Of a stretch of DNA of 64,000 nucleotides, positions 27,279 through 36,656 are shown piece by piece (the first letter of the stretch is position 1; every line of letters begins with the position of its first letter). The notes under the pieces were generated by a model, which saw nothing but the letters and a program-made list of their open reading frames with translations, searched no databases and was not told the origin of the DNA. The stretch spans positions 1,130,501-1,194,500 of the forward strand of contig JADKJC010000002.1 of the NCBI GenBank assembly GCA_016722465.1, written 5' to 3'. Position numbers and translations under genes: made by a program. The DNA is from Chitinophagaceae bacterium (GTDB lineage Bacteria > Bacteroidota > Bacteroidia > Chitinophagales > Chitinophagaceae).

Positions 27279-27512
27279 CTAAAATTCAAAAGTTTGTTTA
27301 CCTGATTTTGTATTATTGTTAAAAGCATGTTTTAGGAGCGCTAGCTTATCATTAATTGCTTTTATCATTTTCCTCACATCCTCCTCTGTATATTCATAAG
27401 TGCTTTTATTGGCACATTTTGAAAGGCTCTCCAAATCATCCAAAACCTTTTGTACACGCCTTCCTCCGACATTTTTAAATCTTTCTTTTTGCAGTAGACT
27501 TTGCCATAACAT
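27279..27512 (-). CDS. Small protein, first gene of the GHKL-ATPase operon
   Basis: 77 residues, mostly helical and basic: KNVGGRRVQKVLDDLESLSKCANKSTYEYTEEDVRKMIKAINDKL. This cysteine-Asn-Lys-(S)-TYEYTEEDV wording recurs in small bacterial proteins that I cannot name. It ends 3 bases before the ATPase start, so it is surely in the same transcript. A 220-base AT-rich region to the divergent antitoxin gene must hold promoters for both directions. Confidence 0.65.
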   Translation of the reverse strand: MLWQSLLQKERFKNVGGRRVQKVLDDLESLSKCANKSTYEYTEEDVRKMIKAINDKLALLKHAFNNNTKSGKQTFEF

Positions 27513-27731
27513 TTAATTAGAATACAAATGAACCAGGAATATTTCAAATCGCAAAATATTTTGCCAAATATTTTGTGATTTATTACATAATAAATAACGA
27601 AATTATTTTCTAAAATAAAGCAAATATATATTACACAATATACCACAAAATAATGAACAACAGTAAGTTAGAATATACGACGGTTCGCCACTTGCACATT
27701 ATATCCTTATATTTGGGTATCATTTTCCATT

Positions 27732-27980
27732 ATGAGCATAAAACAACTTGAAACCAAAGGGCTTAATGCTGTAAAAATGCTCCGCAGGAATAAGCTGCGT
27801 AGCGGAGTTCCTTTTATGATTTTCATACCCACACTGCCTTCTCACCATTGCCTGCTTGAATTTCCCGACGGAACAATAAAAGAAGCCACTATCAACAAAA
27901 GAATAAACGACTATATAATTATAAGAGAGTTACCTTCTGGTGAAGCAGAACAGTTTAGAAAAAAACACAAGCTTGACTAG
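27732..27980 (+). CDS. Small protein upstream of zeta-toxin-like kinase, probable antitoxin
   Basis: 82 residues: MSIKQLETKGLNAVKMLRRNKLRSGVPFMIF then a short beta-hairpin region and a charged C-terminal helix (SGEAEQFRKKHKLD). No helix-turn-helix signature. It is 2 bases from the P-loop kinase gene, the classic antitoxin-toxin order, so the antitoxin role is inferred from position only. Confidence 0.6.
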   Translation: MSIKQLETKGLNAVKMLRRNKLRSGVPFMIFIPTLPSHHCLLEFPDGTIKEATINKRINDYIIIRELPSGEAEQFRKKHKLD

Positions 27981-27982
27981 CC

Positions 27983-28639
27983 ATGCCTGACCTTTACATT
28001 CTGATGGGTGCCAACGGAGCTGGTAAATCCACTACCGGTTCCATCTATCTGCCAGTACACATACAGAAAAAGCAGGATGTATTTGACGGCGACAAATTTT
28101 ACTGGAACAGGGTTAGAGAATTGTATAAACAGCAAACCCCGTCAATAAAAGAAGCCAAGCGTCTGGCACTGGATTTCCTGTTTGAGCATTTTGAAAACCT
28201 TGTAAAATGCGATCAAGCAAAAGGAAGATTTTGCTTATGAAGGCCACCTACCGGAGGATGCCAATTGGATAACTCCAAAAAGATTTGCAAGAGCAGGGTA
28301 TATAATACATATAATTTATCTGGGTTTGAAAGATACAACACTCTCTGAATACAGGGTTTTTGAAAGAGCTAAATTGGGAGGTCATAATGTGCCTCCTTAT
28401 GAAATAGAAAGAAATTTTACTGCAATTTAGGACAGATCAATAAGCGTTTTAAATCAATAGATGAATTAAAGATCATGGATACATCAGATCTTTTTCCGAG
28501 GGCGTTAGCATTGTTAAAAAAGGGCGAGGTAGAAAGTGCAGTTCACCATGGAAAAATTCCTGAATGGTTTGAAAAACATCTTCCGAAGATATATTTAAAA
28601 ATTATAAAGGCTGAGCCTGATATTAAAGGGAATATGTAA
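27983..28639 (+). CDS. Zeta-toxin-like P-loop kinase, two frameshifts
   Basis: About 218 residues when joined. Walker A LMGANGAGKST (residues 7-17) and DVFDGDKFYWNRV match the zeta toxin/AAA_33 family, which phosphorylates UDP-N-acetylglucosamine or other small substrates. The first frame fails near 28215 in an A-rich stretch; the second continues KQKEDFAYEGHLPEDANW, RFARAGYIIHIIYLGL and RAKLGGHNVPPYEIERNF; a third from about 28425 gives INKRFKSIDELKIMDTSD to a stop at 28639. The conserved Asp of the DGD pair and the Arg in the lid (RAKLGGHNVP) are present. Paired with the 82-residue gene before it. Confidence 0.75.
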
Positions 28640-28702
28640 ATACCTGTTTTAGCCTTCTTAGGAATTACATCAAAACTTTCTATATTTCAATCAATACCCT
28701 CC

Positions 28703-28960
28703 TTATACATTTGCCCCATGAAAAATCTTGATTGCTCCCACCTTCCCATAGATTGCTTTAAACAAACCAATCATAGGTGCTGTCATATTATCTATAGTGT
28801 AATGCAAGACAAAATCAAAACGAGGTTCCGCAGAAAAAAGGGGTGACTCTTCAAGAAGATTAGACAATATGAAATGACTTATGATCTTAGTTCAATGCGT
28901 TGCAAGGAAATAGTTTCACTTTTACCTGGTGAGTTTTCAAAGTGGTTGTTGCTAAATAAA
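28703..28960 (-). pseudogene. Possible coding remnant without a start
   Basis: About 85 codons on the minus strand in two frames: SNNHFENSPGKSETISLQ, then a shift near 28870, then HFILSNLLEESPLFSAEPRF, and GLFKAIYGKVGAIKIF to a stop at 28703. No ATG. It follows the XRE gene at 28976 on the same strand. The composition looks protein-like but I recognise no family; it may be chance. Confidence 0.3.
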
Positions 28961-28975
28961 ACTCTTCCAATAATT

Positions 28976-29182
28976 CTATCTCGTACTCACCAACAATTCT
29001 CTCACATCAACATCTAACACTTTTGCAATAGCAAACAATGTTTCAATAGAAGGTTGAATTTTATTGGTGCACCATTTTGAAACAGTATTTATATTAACTC
29101 CTAACTCGTGCGCCAAATGGTTATTACTGGTTCCTTTTTCAGCTAGTATTGCTTTTATCCGATTATACTTTGGCGATTCCAT
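28976..29182 (-). CDS. XRE-family transcriptional regulator
   Basis: 68 residues, a stand-alone helix-turn-helix: YNRIKAILAEKGTSNNHLAHELGVNINTVSKWCTNK, then ETLFAIAKVLDVDVRELL. This Cro/C1-type size is usual for regulators of toxin-antitoxin or mobile elements. Its 188-base upstream gap is AT-rich. Confidence 0.8.
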   Translation of the reverse strand: MESPKYNRIKAILAEKGTSNNHLAHELGVNINTVSKWCTNKIQPSIETLFAIAKVLDVDVRELLVSTR

Positions 29183-29370
29183 TTTTAGAGCTTTTAGGGC
29201 TATTTATAAGCAAAATACACATATTAAAACAATCAGATTTCTGTCTAAATTATTTATTTAAGGGCTAATTTTATTTATATTACTACATATTTTATGCTTT
29301 CAGTAGTTAAATTTCACTATCTTAGTCATAATTTTAATTTAATTAACTACTATTATTAAATCTCACCACT

Positions 29371-29938
29371 ATGTCCAGCACCGATTTCGAAATCCTCCCC
29401 ATCCATTTATGGCAGGAGCCAGTTAGCGATCCGTTCCTATTGCTACGGAGTCATTATGGCTTTATGGATACTGCCGCTACAATGCTGCGTTTGCGGCAAC
29501 TTTGTACCGCTGCTTTTGATGAGGAGTACTGCCCATGGCAGACCATCCCGGCACTTGCTGCTTTTTTATGGAGCGCTTTGAGAGCCTGCTGTATGCAGCC
29601 AACCTGCTGTACCGGCAAAAAGGAAGCTGCACGTAAGCAGTAAGGATGAGCGTATTAAAACCGCCCGGCGGGCAATGGCGCTTAGCCCGGTTTACCAACC
29701 GCAGCACTTAAGCCCGGCAGAACAGCGGGGGCCGTATAAAGCAGTTAAAGCCTTTTTTGAGTACCATGGCTTTAAGCGCTGGCGGCTGCAATTGCACCAG
29801 TGGCTGAGCCATGCCCTCAGCGCCGGCAGCATCTGCGAAACGGCTAACCCTGCCCACCTGCTGCAGGAACAGGAACAATTGTACCGCCTTGCCGAGGCCA
29901 TGCACCTGCTGTACCGGCAAGCCTGCAGCAGTCCCTAA
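29371..29938 (+). CDS. Protein of unknown function, G/C-richer than neighbours, two frameshifts
   Basis: About 189 residues when joined: MSSTDFEILPIHLWQEP, HYGFMDTAATMLRLRQLC, then after a T lost from the T6 run 29562-29567, MERFESLLYAANLLYRQK, and after a G lost near 29626, KLHVSSKDERIKTARRAMAL, WRLQLHQWLSHALS, LYRLAEAMHLLYRQACSSP. The motif LLYRQ occurs in both halves, suggesting an internal duplication of a helical unit. All-helical, no signal peptide. Visibly higher G+C than the island just before it. Function unknown. Confidence 0.6.
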
Positions 29939-30037
29939 CAATAAGGTTCCGGTATAAACTACTGCCGTATCAATAGATGCTGCTACCTTAAAAATAAGAT
30001 AGCAAAAAGAGATGTCCATAGGTTTCGGTATTGTTTC

Positions 30038-30138
30038 CTTTTGGTCTTGTTCGGGACTTCTTTTGGTCTTGTTCGGGAAATCCAAAACAAGCCCAAAAGA
30101 AAACCAAAAGCGGTCCCGAAGAAGCCCAAAAGAAAACC
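30038..30138. repeat. Two overlapping sets of short direct repeats
   Basis: CTTTTGGTCTTGTTCGGGA at 30038-30056 and 30060-30078 (22-base period), then AAGCCCAAAAGAAAACC at 30089-30105 and 30122-30138 (33-base period). The second set contains inverted versions of words in the first (CCAAAAG/CTTTTGG, TCCCGAA/TTCGGGA). No real gene spans this stretch. Confidence 0.6.
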
Positions 30139-30206
30139 GTGATTATGTTAAATAAAAATGCAGGCAGGGTGCTGCGGTTTTGGGTATGGATCCATCCGGT
30201 ACAACC

Positions 30207-30243
30207 GCTCCACAAGGGCGTTAAACCGGCGCCCTTGTGGAGC
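30207..30243. repeat. Perfect 14-bp palindrome arms
   Basis: GCTCCACAAGGGCG, 9-base loop TTAAACCGG, CGCCCTTGTGGAGC. A very stable hairpin in an otherwise gene-free 500-base stretch between the 29371 gene and the metalloprotease. No T-run, so REP-like rather than a terminator. Confidence 0.65.
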
Positions 30244-30434
30244 CCCTGGTCAAAAGCGACCAGCAGCAGGTATAAACTTTTACCCAAAAGCCTGTTAAAA
30301 AATGCAAACTGTAATTTGATGAATGAATAAGATCATTTAATAAGCCGCCAGTTAGACAGAAATAATAGCCAGATAATAATTGTGGCTTGCAGCATTTTAA
30401 AACAATTGGTATCTATACTTTTTAAAGAAAAAGA

Positions 30435-32016
30435 ATGAAAAGCTCCTTACACTGGTTTTATCAGTCATTGCTTTCAATGCATTTTCGCAGGACTGGCGCC
30501 TCAAAACAGTCGTGCTGAACAAGAAAGCAAAACAGGTTGTTTTCAGCAACATACCTGCTTTTAGTTTTGTGGGTAATAAAACATTGGCGCAACGGGGCAT
30601 TTACCAGCAATTAAAACTAAACCCTGCATTCAGTGAACAACTGCTGGTGCAAAGGCCCGAAGCCATACAGGTAACCATCCCCCTGGATAATAACCAAAGC
30701 ATCACCTGCGACCTTGTAAAATTCAGCCTGGGCAATATCAAGTTTACGGAAAACAGTACCGGCATCATTAACGATCCAAAGATCCCTGTTACCTACCGTG
30801 GCATTGTAAGGGGTGAAAAAAACAAAAACACGGTAACATTAACGGTGAATGAAGATTACCTGGCACTGTCAGCAACCATGGAGGATAAAGTAATACAGGT
30901 TACCAAAGCAGATGAAACAACCAGGACTGATTACCGCCTTTACAACAGCGCTAAAGTAAATTTCCCGGTAGTGCCTTTTGATTGTGGTATGCCCGAAAAA
31001 CCTGCCGCAGGAACAGCCTCCGGCATCGACCTCACAGGCGGGAATACCCCAACAGCCATCAGGGATAAATGTGTGAATGTGATGGTGGATTGCTCAGACA
31101 GCATGTATCAGTGGCGCAGCAGCAGCAAACAGTCGGTTATCAATTATGTATATGAACTGTTCAATTCTGTGGCAACCGGTTATTTTAATGATTCGGTTAA
31201 CATCCAGATCACCACCATTAATGTGTGGACTACAGCCAGCCCCTACCGGGCTGCAACCAGGGAAACAGCCCTGGCGCAGGTGGCTGCTTACTGGCAGGAT
31301 AATTTTTTGGGAATATTTGCGTAGGGCTTGATTACAGTATAAACGGCAATGGCCGTTCCGGGCTGGCAGGAGGGATTGGGAAAATAAAAGCGGTATCCAC
31401 CAATACCTGCCCTGCTTATAATTACAGCGGCACAGACAGCATTTCTGCCTGCTGTTATAACGATCTTGATTACAATGTAACGGTAACAAATTTTCCTACA
31501 GGCCCCAATACTACACAACAGCAGGTGTACACGGTAATGCATGAAATGGGCCACCTGCTGGGAGCCCATCATACCAAATGGTGTGGCTGGAAACTCACCA
31601 GCAATCCTGATACTTATGGCACAATAGATAGTTGCGGTAAAATAGAACGGGTAGATAATTCAACCCCTCCCTGTCCACAAGGTCCGCCACCACCATCAAA
31701 CGGTGCCACCATAATGAGCTATTGCGTAACCAGTAATTTAAACGGCAATTTTGTAAGTTATAACAATGGCTTTGGCAGATTGCCCGGCAATGCCATCCGT
31801 AATTTTATTGACCAGAGTGCCTGCATCATGCTTTGTGTGGATTGTTTTGGGTTTATCAATAACATGGACAATAACAATGCTTATGCCTATCGTACCAGCA
31901 AAGGCCCCGTGATGAATGAAAACATCAATAGCCAGGCCGGCACGGACATACCTGCTTCTGACAGCGAGGATAGCCAGGACGAACCATTCATCCATTCCCA
32001 AAAAACAAAGCAATGA
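30435..32016 (+). CDS. Secreted metzincin metallopeptidase (reprolysin-like), two frameshifts
   Basis: About 527 residues. The start ATG 30435 reads a signal peptide (KLLTLVLSVIAFNAFSQ) once a base is added to the A4 run 30438-30441. After an N-terminal propeptide-like domain the catalytic domain has HEMGHLLGAHH (HExxHxxGxxH zinc site, with the third ligand His) and the Met-turn IMSYC (ATIMSYC). A second break in the T6 run near 31306-31311 is repaired by one T (DNFFGNICVGLDYS). Ser/Asp-rich C-terminus. Probably exported and self-processed; substrates unknown. The last codons overlap the next gene's ATG (ATGA). Confidence 0.85.
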
Positions 32017-34901
32017 AAAAAATATTAACCGTTATTTTATCGGCTACTGTTTCCATTGCTTCCGCACAATGGACCGATACCAACAACAATTTTGAAGACA
32101 GTATACAGGAGCCCGTTAGTAAGGCATTATTAACCCAAAAAAATCCCATCACCCTCACCAGTTATCCTGATGGCGGCTATTTTGTAATATGGGAAGACGA
32201 GCGCAACATGGCTAATACCAAAACAGATATCTATGCCCAGAAGTACGACAGGAATGGCAACCGGCTGTGGGCGTTAGATGGTGTACCCGTAAGCAACGGG
32301 CCCAACAACCAGCATTACACTTTTTCTTCCAACCAGGATTACCGCAACCGCTCTTTTGCCGCCACCGACAGTGCCGGTGGTTTTTACATTACCTACTCTG
32401 ACGACAGTGTTTCCAATTATGTTTGGGAAAAGCTAACGATCCAGCATGTACGCAGCAATGGTACCGGCGTATTTGCCAGCCCGGGATATACGCTCCTCAC
32501 TTCTAATGTTGCCAATTTAAATTTTGCTTCGCAGTTGATATCCGATGGCAACAAAGGCTTTTTTGTGGTGTACAAAACCAGCAGCGGCAATGATTATGTA
32601 AATGCTTATTGCTACCGGGATGAAAACGGCATATTGAAATATTACGGTGGTGGAAGAATGAATGAAAATGCAGTGCAAACAAGTGCTGTTGCTCCCTGCG
32701 GAATAAAGACAGATGTGATCTATCCCGGCACATCGGTATTTGATTTAAATATCTGGAGCGACGGCTATGGTGGCTGCAATATTATTATGTATATGAATGG
32801 CAATATGCTTGGCCAGTATAAAATGCTTTGCTACAACCGGCTGTGGCGGGCAAAAAAGATTCCCGTTCAAAACCTTTTTCCGCAATACTTCCGGTGCCGC
32901 CTGCCCCAGGATAAATGAATATCAAAAAGGCGATGTGTACCCGCTGTATTATATTGTAAGAGATTACCAGAATGTTGCCTGCGGCGGTGGCAGCGGGCCT
33001 TTGTATGAGTATACCAACAACCGGCTGCTTAGTAATGGCTACCAGCTCATTGATATTGATGCCTACGATTACAATTATCCAAAAGGCGTTACCCTTACTA
33101 CCAATGGCAACATCAATGCCGACCTGGTTGCAGTAACCCGCAGAAGTTATACCAACGGTGTACTGAGTGATTTTACCGTGCAGGGTTACCTGTACAGATC
33201 AGAAAAGTTTGACAGTGTTCCTTTTCAGCGGGCATCTTATAACAATCCTGAAATTGGCTTTAACCCTATCGCCCCCGATGGTTTGAACAAATTAAATTTC
33301 TTCCGGGATACCATTCTTGCATTCAGCAATTATTACGCTGATTTTCCCTGGCAGGAGGTGGCAGCCATATCTACGCCGCCGGGTTGATGTCCACCGCAGG
33401 CTACAGGTTTGTGCGCCTGCAAAACCTGGAGCTGTCAAGAAAGTCTGCCGATTCATTTGCACTTGAATACAAAACAAATATTTTAAGTACCGCAGAAAAA
33501 ACAGGTGTGGCCATCGGTCGGGAAGCTGATAATATTACCTATGATCATCCGCTGGTTTCCATCAACAATAAAGGCAAAGGCCTTTTTTATATCCGGGAGT
33601 ATTACCGCGGTGCAAGGGTAAGCCCCATTGGCAGTGGTGCAGAACTTAGCTGGGGTGCCATGGGCAAACCAATCAGTACCGGCTATTACAATGGCGGCCC
33701 TTATAACCTGGAGCAACCTGCTGTTACACTCGACAGTAACGGCAGCAGCGGCTTTATTGCCTGAGGGATAATAAAACATCCCCGGTGCCAGTAGCGATAA
33801 TATTTTTATGCGCCATCTCGGTAAGCTGGATGTGTTTAATTATATACCTGCGCCAAAACGGGTGAAATTACTCGTTAACCCTTACGGTCCTACTTATACC
33901 AACCCGGCTATTTTGCTGGGAAGCAGCAAACAATACAGCACCCTGGAAGCGTATGACGGCTATGCTGGTGACCCCGGCACTTCCCCTGTTGCGGATATAC
34001 TGGACAATAATTACCTGGGCAGGATACAGATGAATGTTTTTCAAAATTCAGCCACCATCCGCAGGTATAACAATTACGCCTACCTCAACAGGAACTATAC
34101 CATCAAAAGCGACAGTGTACCACCCAATGCCAGCATCAGCATGCTGCTTTATTTTACAAAAACAGAATTTGATGCGTTGAAAGGAACCGATAATACCATT
34201 ACCGATCCCGGCCTGTTAACCGTGGTAAGGCAACCCAATAGTATCAATGCCGCAGCACCGGCATTATATACCCCTGTTGCCGGAGAAGAGCTGTTACCAA
34301 TACAATCCTGGGATTCGGTAAATGGCGGCTATTATATCAAGATCAACAGCCCAGCCTTTGGTAATTTCTTTATTAAAAAGATAGCTACCGTAACTGTGTG
34401 CAGCGCAGACACTGCCTCTTTTGCCAGTAATGTAACAGGCACTACCTACCTGTGGCAGGCCAGTAGCAACAATGGGGTGAATTATGGCATTGTTAGCAAC
34501 GATGCCAATTACAGCGGTGCTGCTACTGCCACTTTAAATTTAACCAATATACCTGCCAGCTTTAGTGGTTACCTGTACCGCTGTGTGGTGGACGGCACAA
34601 AAGTGAGCAGCACATTTTACCTGCAGGTAGGCAATACATGGACGGGTGCTGTAAACAATCTTTGGGAAACAGCGGGCAACTGGAGCTGCAATACGGTGCC
34701 AACTGCCACTACCGATGTGATCATCAACAGTGGTACTCCTACGGTAAACAGTACTACCGCTATCTGCAGAAGTATTAAGCTGGGCTTTGGTGCTTCTGTA
34801 AATGTGCTGCCCGGGTTTAAGTTAACGGTGGCGCATTAAGTACTTTCAACAATAAATTGCTGGTACAAAACCAGGCAAATGTATCGCAGGAGCAGCGCTA
34901 A
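32013..34901 (+). CDS. Large secreted protein with beta-rich repeats, several frameshifts
   Basis: About 960 residues when joined. Signal peptide MKKILTVILSATVSIASAQ. The N-terminal part resembles a propeller of YFVIWEDERN / GGFYITYSD-type repeats, with a Cys-rich middle. The C-terminal part carries NTWTGAVNNLWETAGNWSC and TDVIINSGTPTV, wording common in large T9SS-exported proteins. Repairs: A6 run about 32852, T4 run about 33343, two sites at 33763-33790, and one at about 34838, after which the frame ends at 34901. A sorting domain is not visible at the end, so the gene may be truncated. It overlaps the metzincin gene by four bases, so the two are co-expressed; it may be its partner or substrate. 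Confidence 0.7.
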
Positions 34902-34956
34902 AGATGAACACATGTATTTTCCAAAAATGTTCCTGGAGTACCCGATGGTATAAGAC

Positions 34957-34985
34957 AAAAAAGCCGCCCAAACAGGGCGGCCTTT
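34957..34985. terminator. Intrinsic terminator between convergent genes
   Basis: GCCGCCC, 5-base loop, GGGCGGC, with A-run before and CTTT after. It serves the large secreted-protein gene (plus) and the T9SS protein gene (minus). Confidence 0.75.
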
Positions 34986-35005
34986 ATCATGGATGTTTGT
35001 TTGTA

Positions 35006-35588
35006 TTATTCAGCGATGATCTTTTGTGTATCTGTTACTACACCGTTTACAGCAACTTCCACCACATAGATACCTTTTGTTAAGTTGTTGCTGATGGCAA
35101 CGCTGTTGTTTCCTTTGCTATGATGCTGTTTACAGTTGCAGCTGTTTTACCGGTAATGCTTTTACTGTTACAACTGCAGCGCCATTTTGTGAAGCAGTGA
35201 AGTTTACCGCATTGGCAGTTTTTACAGCAGCGTTGTTGTTGTTCAGCGTTACTACGGTGGTGTTGCTGTAAGTAACAGTACCGTTGGCGTTGATTTGTTT
35301 TACACGGTAGTAAGCTATTGCCCTGCCAGCTAATTCAGCAGCAGTATCATTGATGCGGAAGTTATTTACTGAACCAGCGAAAGGCATATTTACTTCAGCA
35401 ATGGTAGTGAATTCGTTGCTGTAGAAAGAACGCTCAATTTCGATGCTGCTGGCAGCAGTTGAAAAGTTCAGTACTACGCTGTTGTTATTTACAGAAGCGG
35501 CCAGGTTAGCAGCTGCTGCAGTTGTATTGTTTGCAAAAGTTGAAGTAGCGATGGTGAAGAGGGCGATGATGATTGTGAGGTTTTTCAT
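35006..35588 (-). CDS. Secreted protein with T9SS C-terminal sorting domain, frameshifted
   Basis: About 193 residues when joined. Signal peptide MKNLTIIIALFTIATSTFA, an Ala/Asn-rich fibronectin-like domain (FSTAASSIEIERSFYSNEF, AYYRVKQINANGTVTYS). After two breaks near 35100-35130 the frame reads GNNSVAISNNLTKGIYVVEVAVN with VVTDTQKIIAE at the end. This is the Por-secretion (T9SS type A) sorting domain, so the protein is exported and attached to the surface or released. A strong terminator follows at 34957. Confidence 0.75.
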
Positions 35589-35877
35589 TTTCGTAGGTTT
35601 TTAGATTTTCTTTGTTGTATCAAAGAATACCTACAATGTGCCAGAAGATAAACGAATCATTTTCAATATGTTACAAAAATGAAAAAGCCGGCTTTTTCCA
35701 TAGGGCGGAGGGGTTTTGCAAAAAATGGAAAAATCCTGATTTGATAAGAGAGAATTTGCGATGCCGGCAGGAGATTTTGAGTATTATCAGTTATTACATC
35801 TTTTCGGTCACTAAGAAAATATGATGCTTGACGAGGTTTTGTTGATCAATGACCTTATAACTGCGAGTAGTTGTTTT

Positions 35878-36037
35878 ATTGTTCTTTTGCCATTGCCGCA
35901 AAAGAATCAAAAAGTCCGGAAGGATATACAGGCCCGACGATGTCGGGGCTAGCCCTTCCTTCCGTACAGCTCTACTCATCGTTTGTACTGCGGTAGCTTC
36001 AAATTTTGATCTTTACTGTACGCCTTTAATTCAGGCA
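35878..36037. repeat. Dispersed intergenic repeat, copy 1
   Basis: Starts with a hairpin TTCTTTTG...CAAAAGAA (35880s-35906), then GGAAGG...CCTTCC arms enclosing CCCGAC...GTCGGG (about 35919-35970), then a 66-base block at 35972-36037. That block recurs at 36199-36264 with one mismatch. No protein gene spans the 1.07 kb between 35588 and 36657. Confidence 0.7.
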
Positions 36038-36119
36038 ATCTTTTTGTTTTTTGCAGTGGATGAATTTTATTTATTGACTGTTTTTAATCCCAATATCATT
36101 ATGAAACTCATAGTTCTTT

Positions 36120-36264
36120 TATGTTCTTTTGTCATTGCCACAAAAGAATGAAAAGGTCTAGGCAGGAAGGATATACAGCGCCCTCCTGCCATATAGCCCT
36201 ACTCATCGTTTGTACTGCGGTAGCTTCAAATTTTGATCTTTACTGTACGCCTTTAATGCAGGCA
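36120..36264. repeat. Dispersed intergenic repeat, copy 2
   Basis: Second copy: CTTTTGTCATTGCCACAAAAG hairpin, a shorter, diverged middle (GGAAGGATATACAG kept), and the 66-base block 36199-36264, identical to 35972-36037 but for one base. The constant block next to a variable hairpin suggests a mobile intergenic family rather than a duplicated gene. Confidence 0.7.
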
Positions 36265-36408
36265 GCATTTATCATTTTATGCTATGAGTTTGTTTAGTTT
36301 CAGGGGTCCTGGTAATTTATATGCTTGCAATACCTTATGCTGACTGCGCCTAAGAGTAGCGATATGTTGCTGAAGCCACTGTATTACAACTGCTCAACAT
36401 AGCTGCTT

Positions 36409-36473
36409 CCCGAAATCGGGCCGTAATCGATTTCGGGCGGCTTTTTGCGTTACTTTTTTCCGGAAAAAGTAAC
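36409..36473. repeat. Two adjacent stable hairpins
   Basis: CCCGAAATCG/CGATTTCGGG (36409-36437) followed at 36449-36473 by GTTACTTTTT/AAAAAGTAAC around TCCGG. The first is followed by CGGCTTTTT. Terminator-like, but no gene is upstream on either side; probably another dispersed repeat. Confidence 0.6.
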
Positions 36474-36656
36474 AGAAAAACGGCATTCAGCATTTGAGAA
36501 CTTGTATCACCTGCACCATACAAAAGAAATAAATCCCCTGCCCTCAATCAGCCAATTTATTGACCACCGTAATTGTTTTACTGCAGTCCCGCTGCTACTT
36601 TAGCCGGGTACTTACATACCCTTTAATAAATATTCATCACACAATATTGAAGCAAT

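Noticed and set aside
27374..27646. 90-residue hydrophobic minus-strand frame
   Set aside because: It overlaps the better-supported 77-residue gene in another frame, and its hydrophobic run comes from AT-rich promoter sequence.
29988..30330. Long open frames on both strands over the 30038-30138 repeats
   Set aside because: They arise from the repeat words (CCAAAAG, AAACCAAAAG), lack family features and disagree with each other; treated as shadows.
35878..36264. CRISPR-like array
   Set aside because: Only two copies, about 227 bases apart, with no equal-length spacers and no cas genes; a dispersed repeat instead.
36350..36547. 65-codon minus-strand frame with a start
   Set aside because: It runs through two perfect hairpins at 36409-36473, which explain its sequence; not protein-like.
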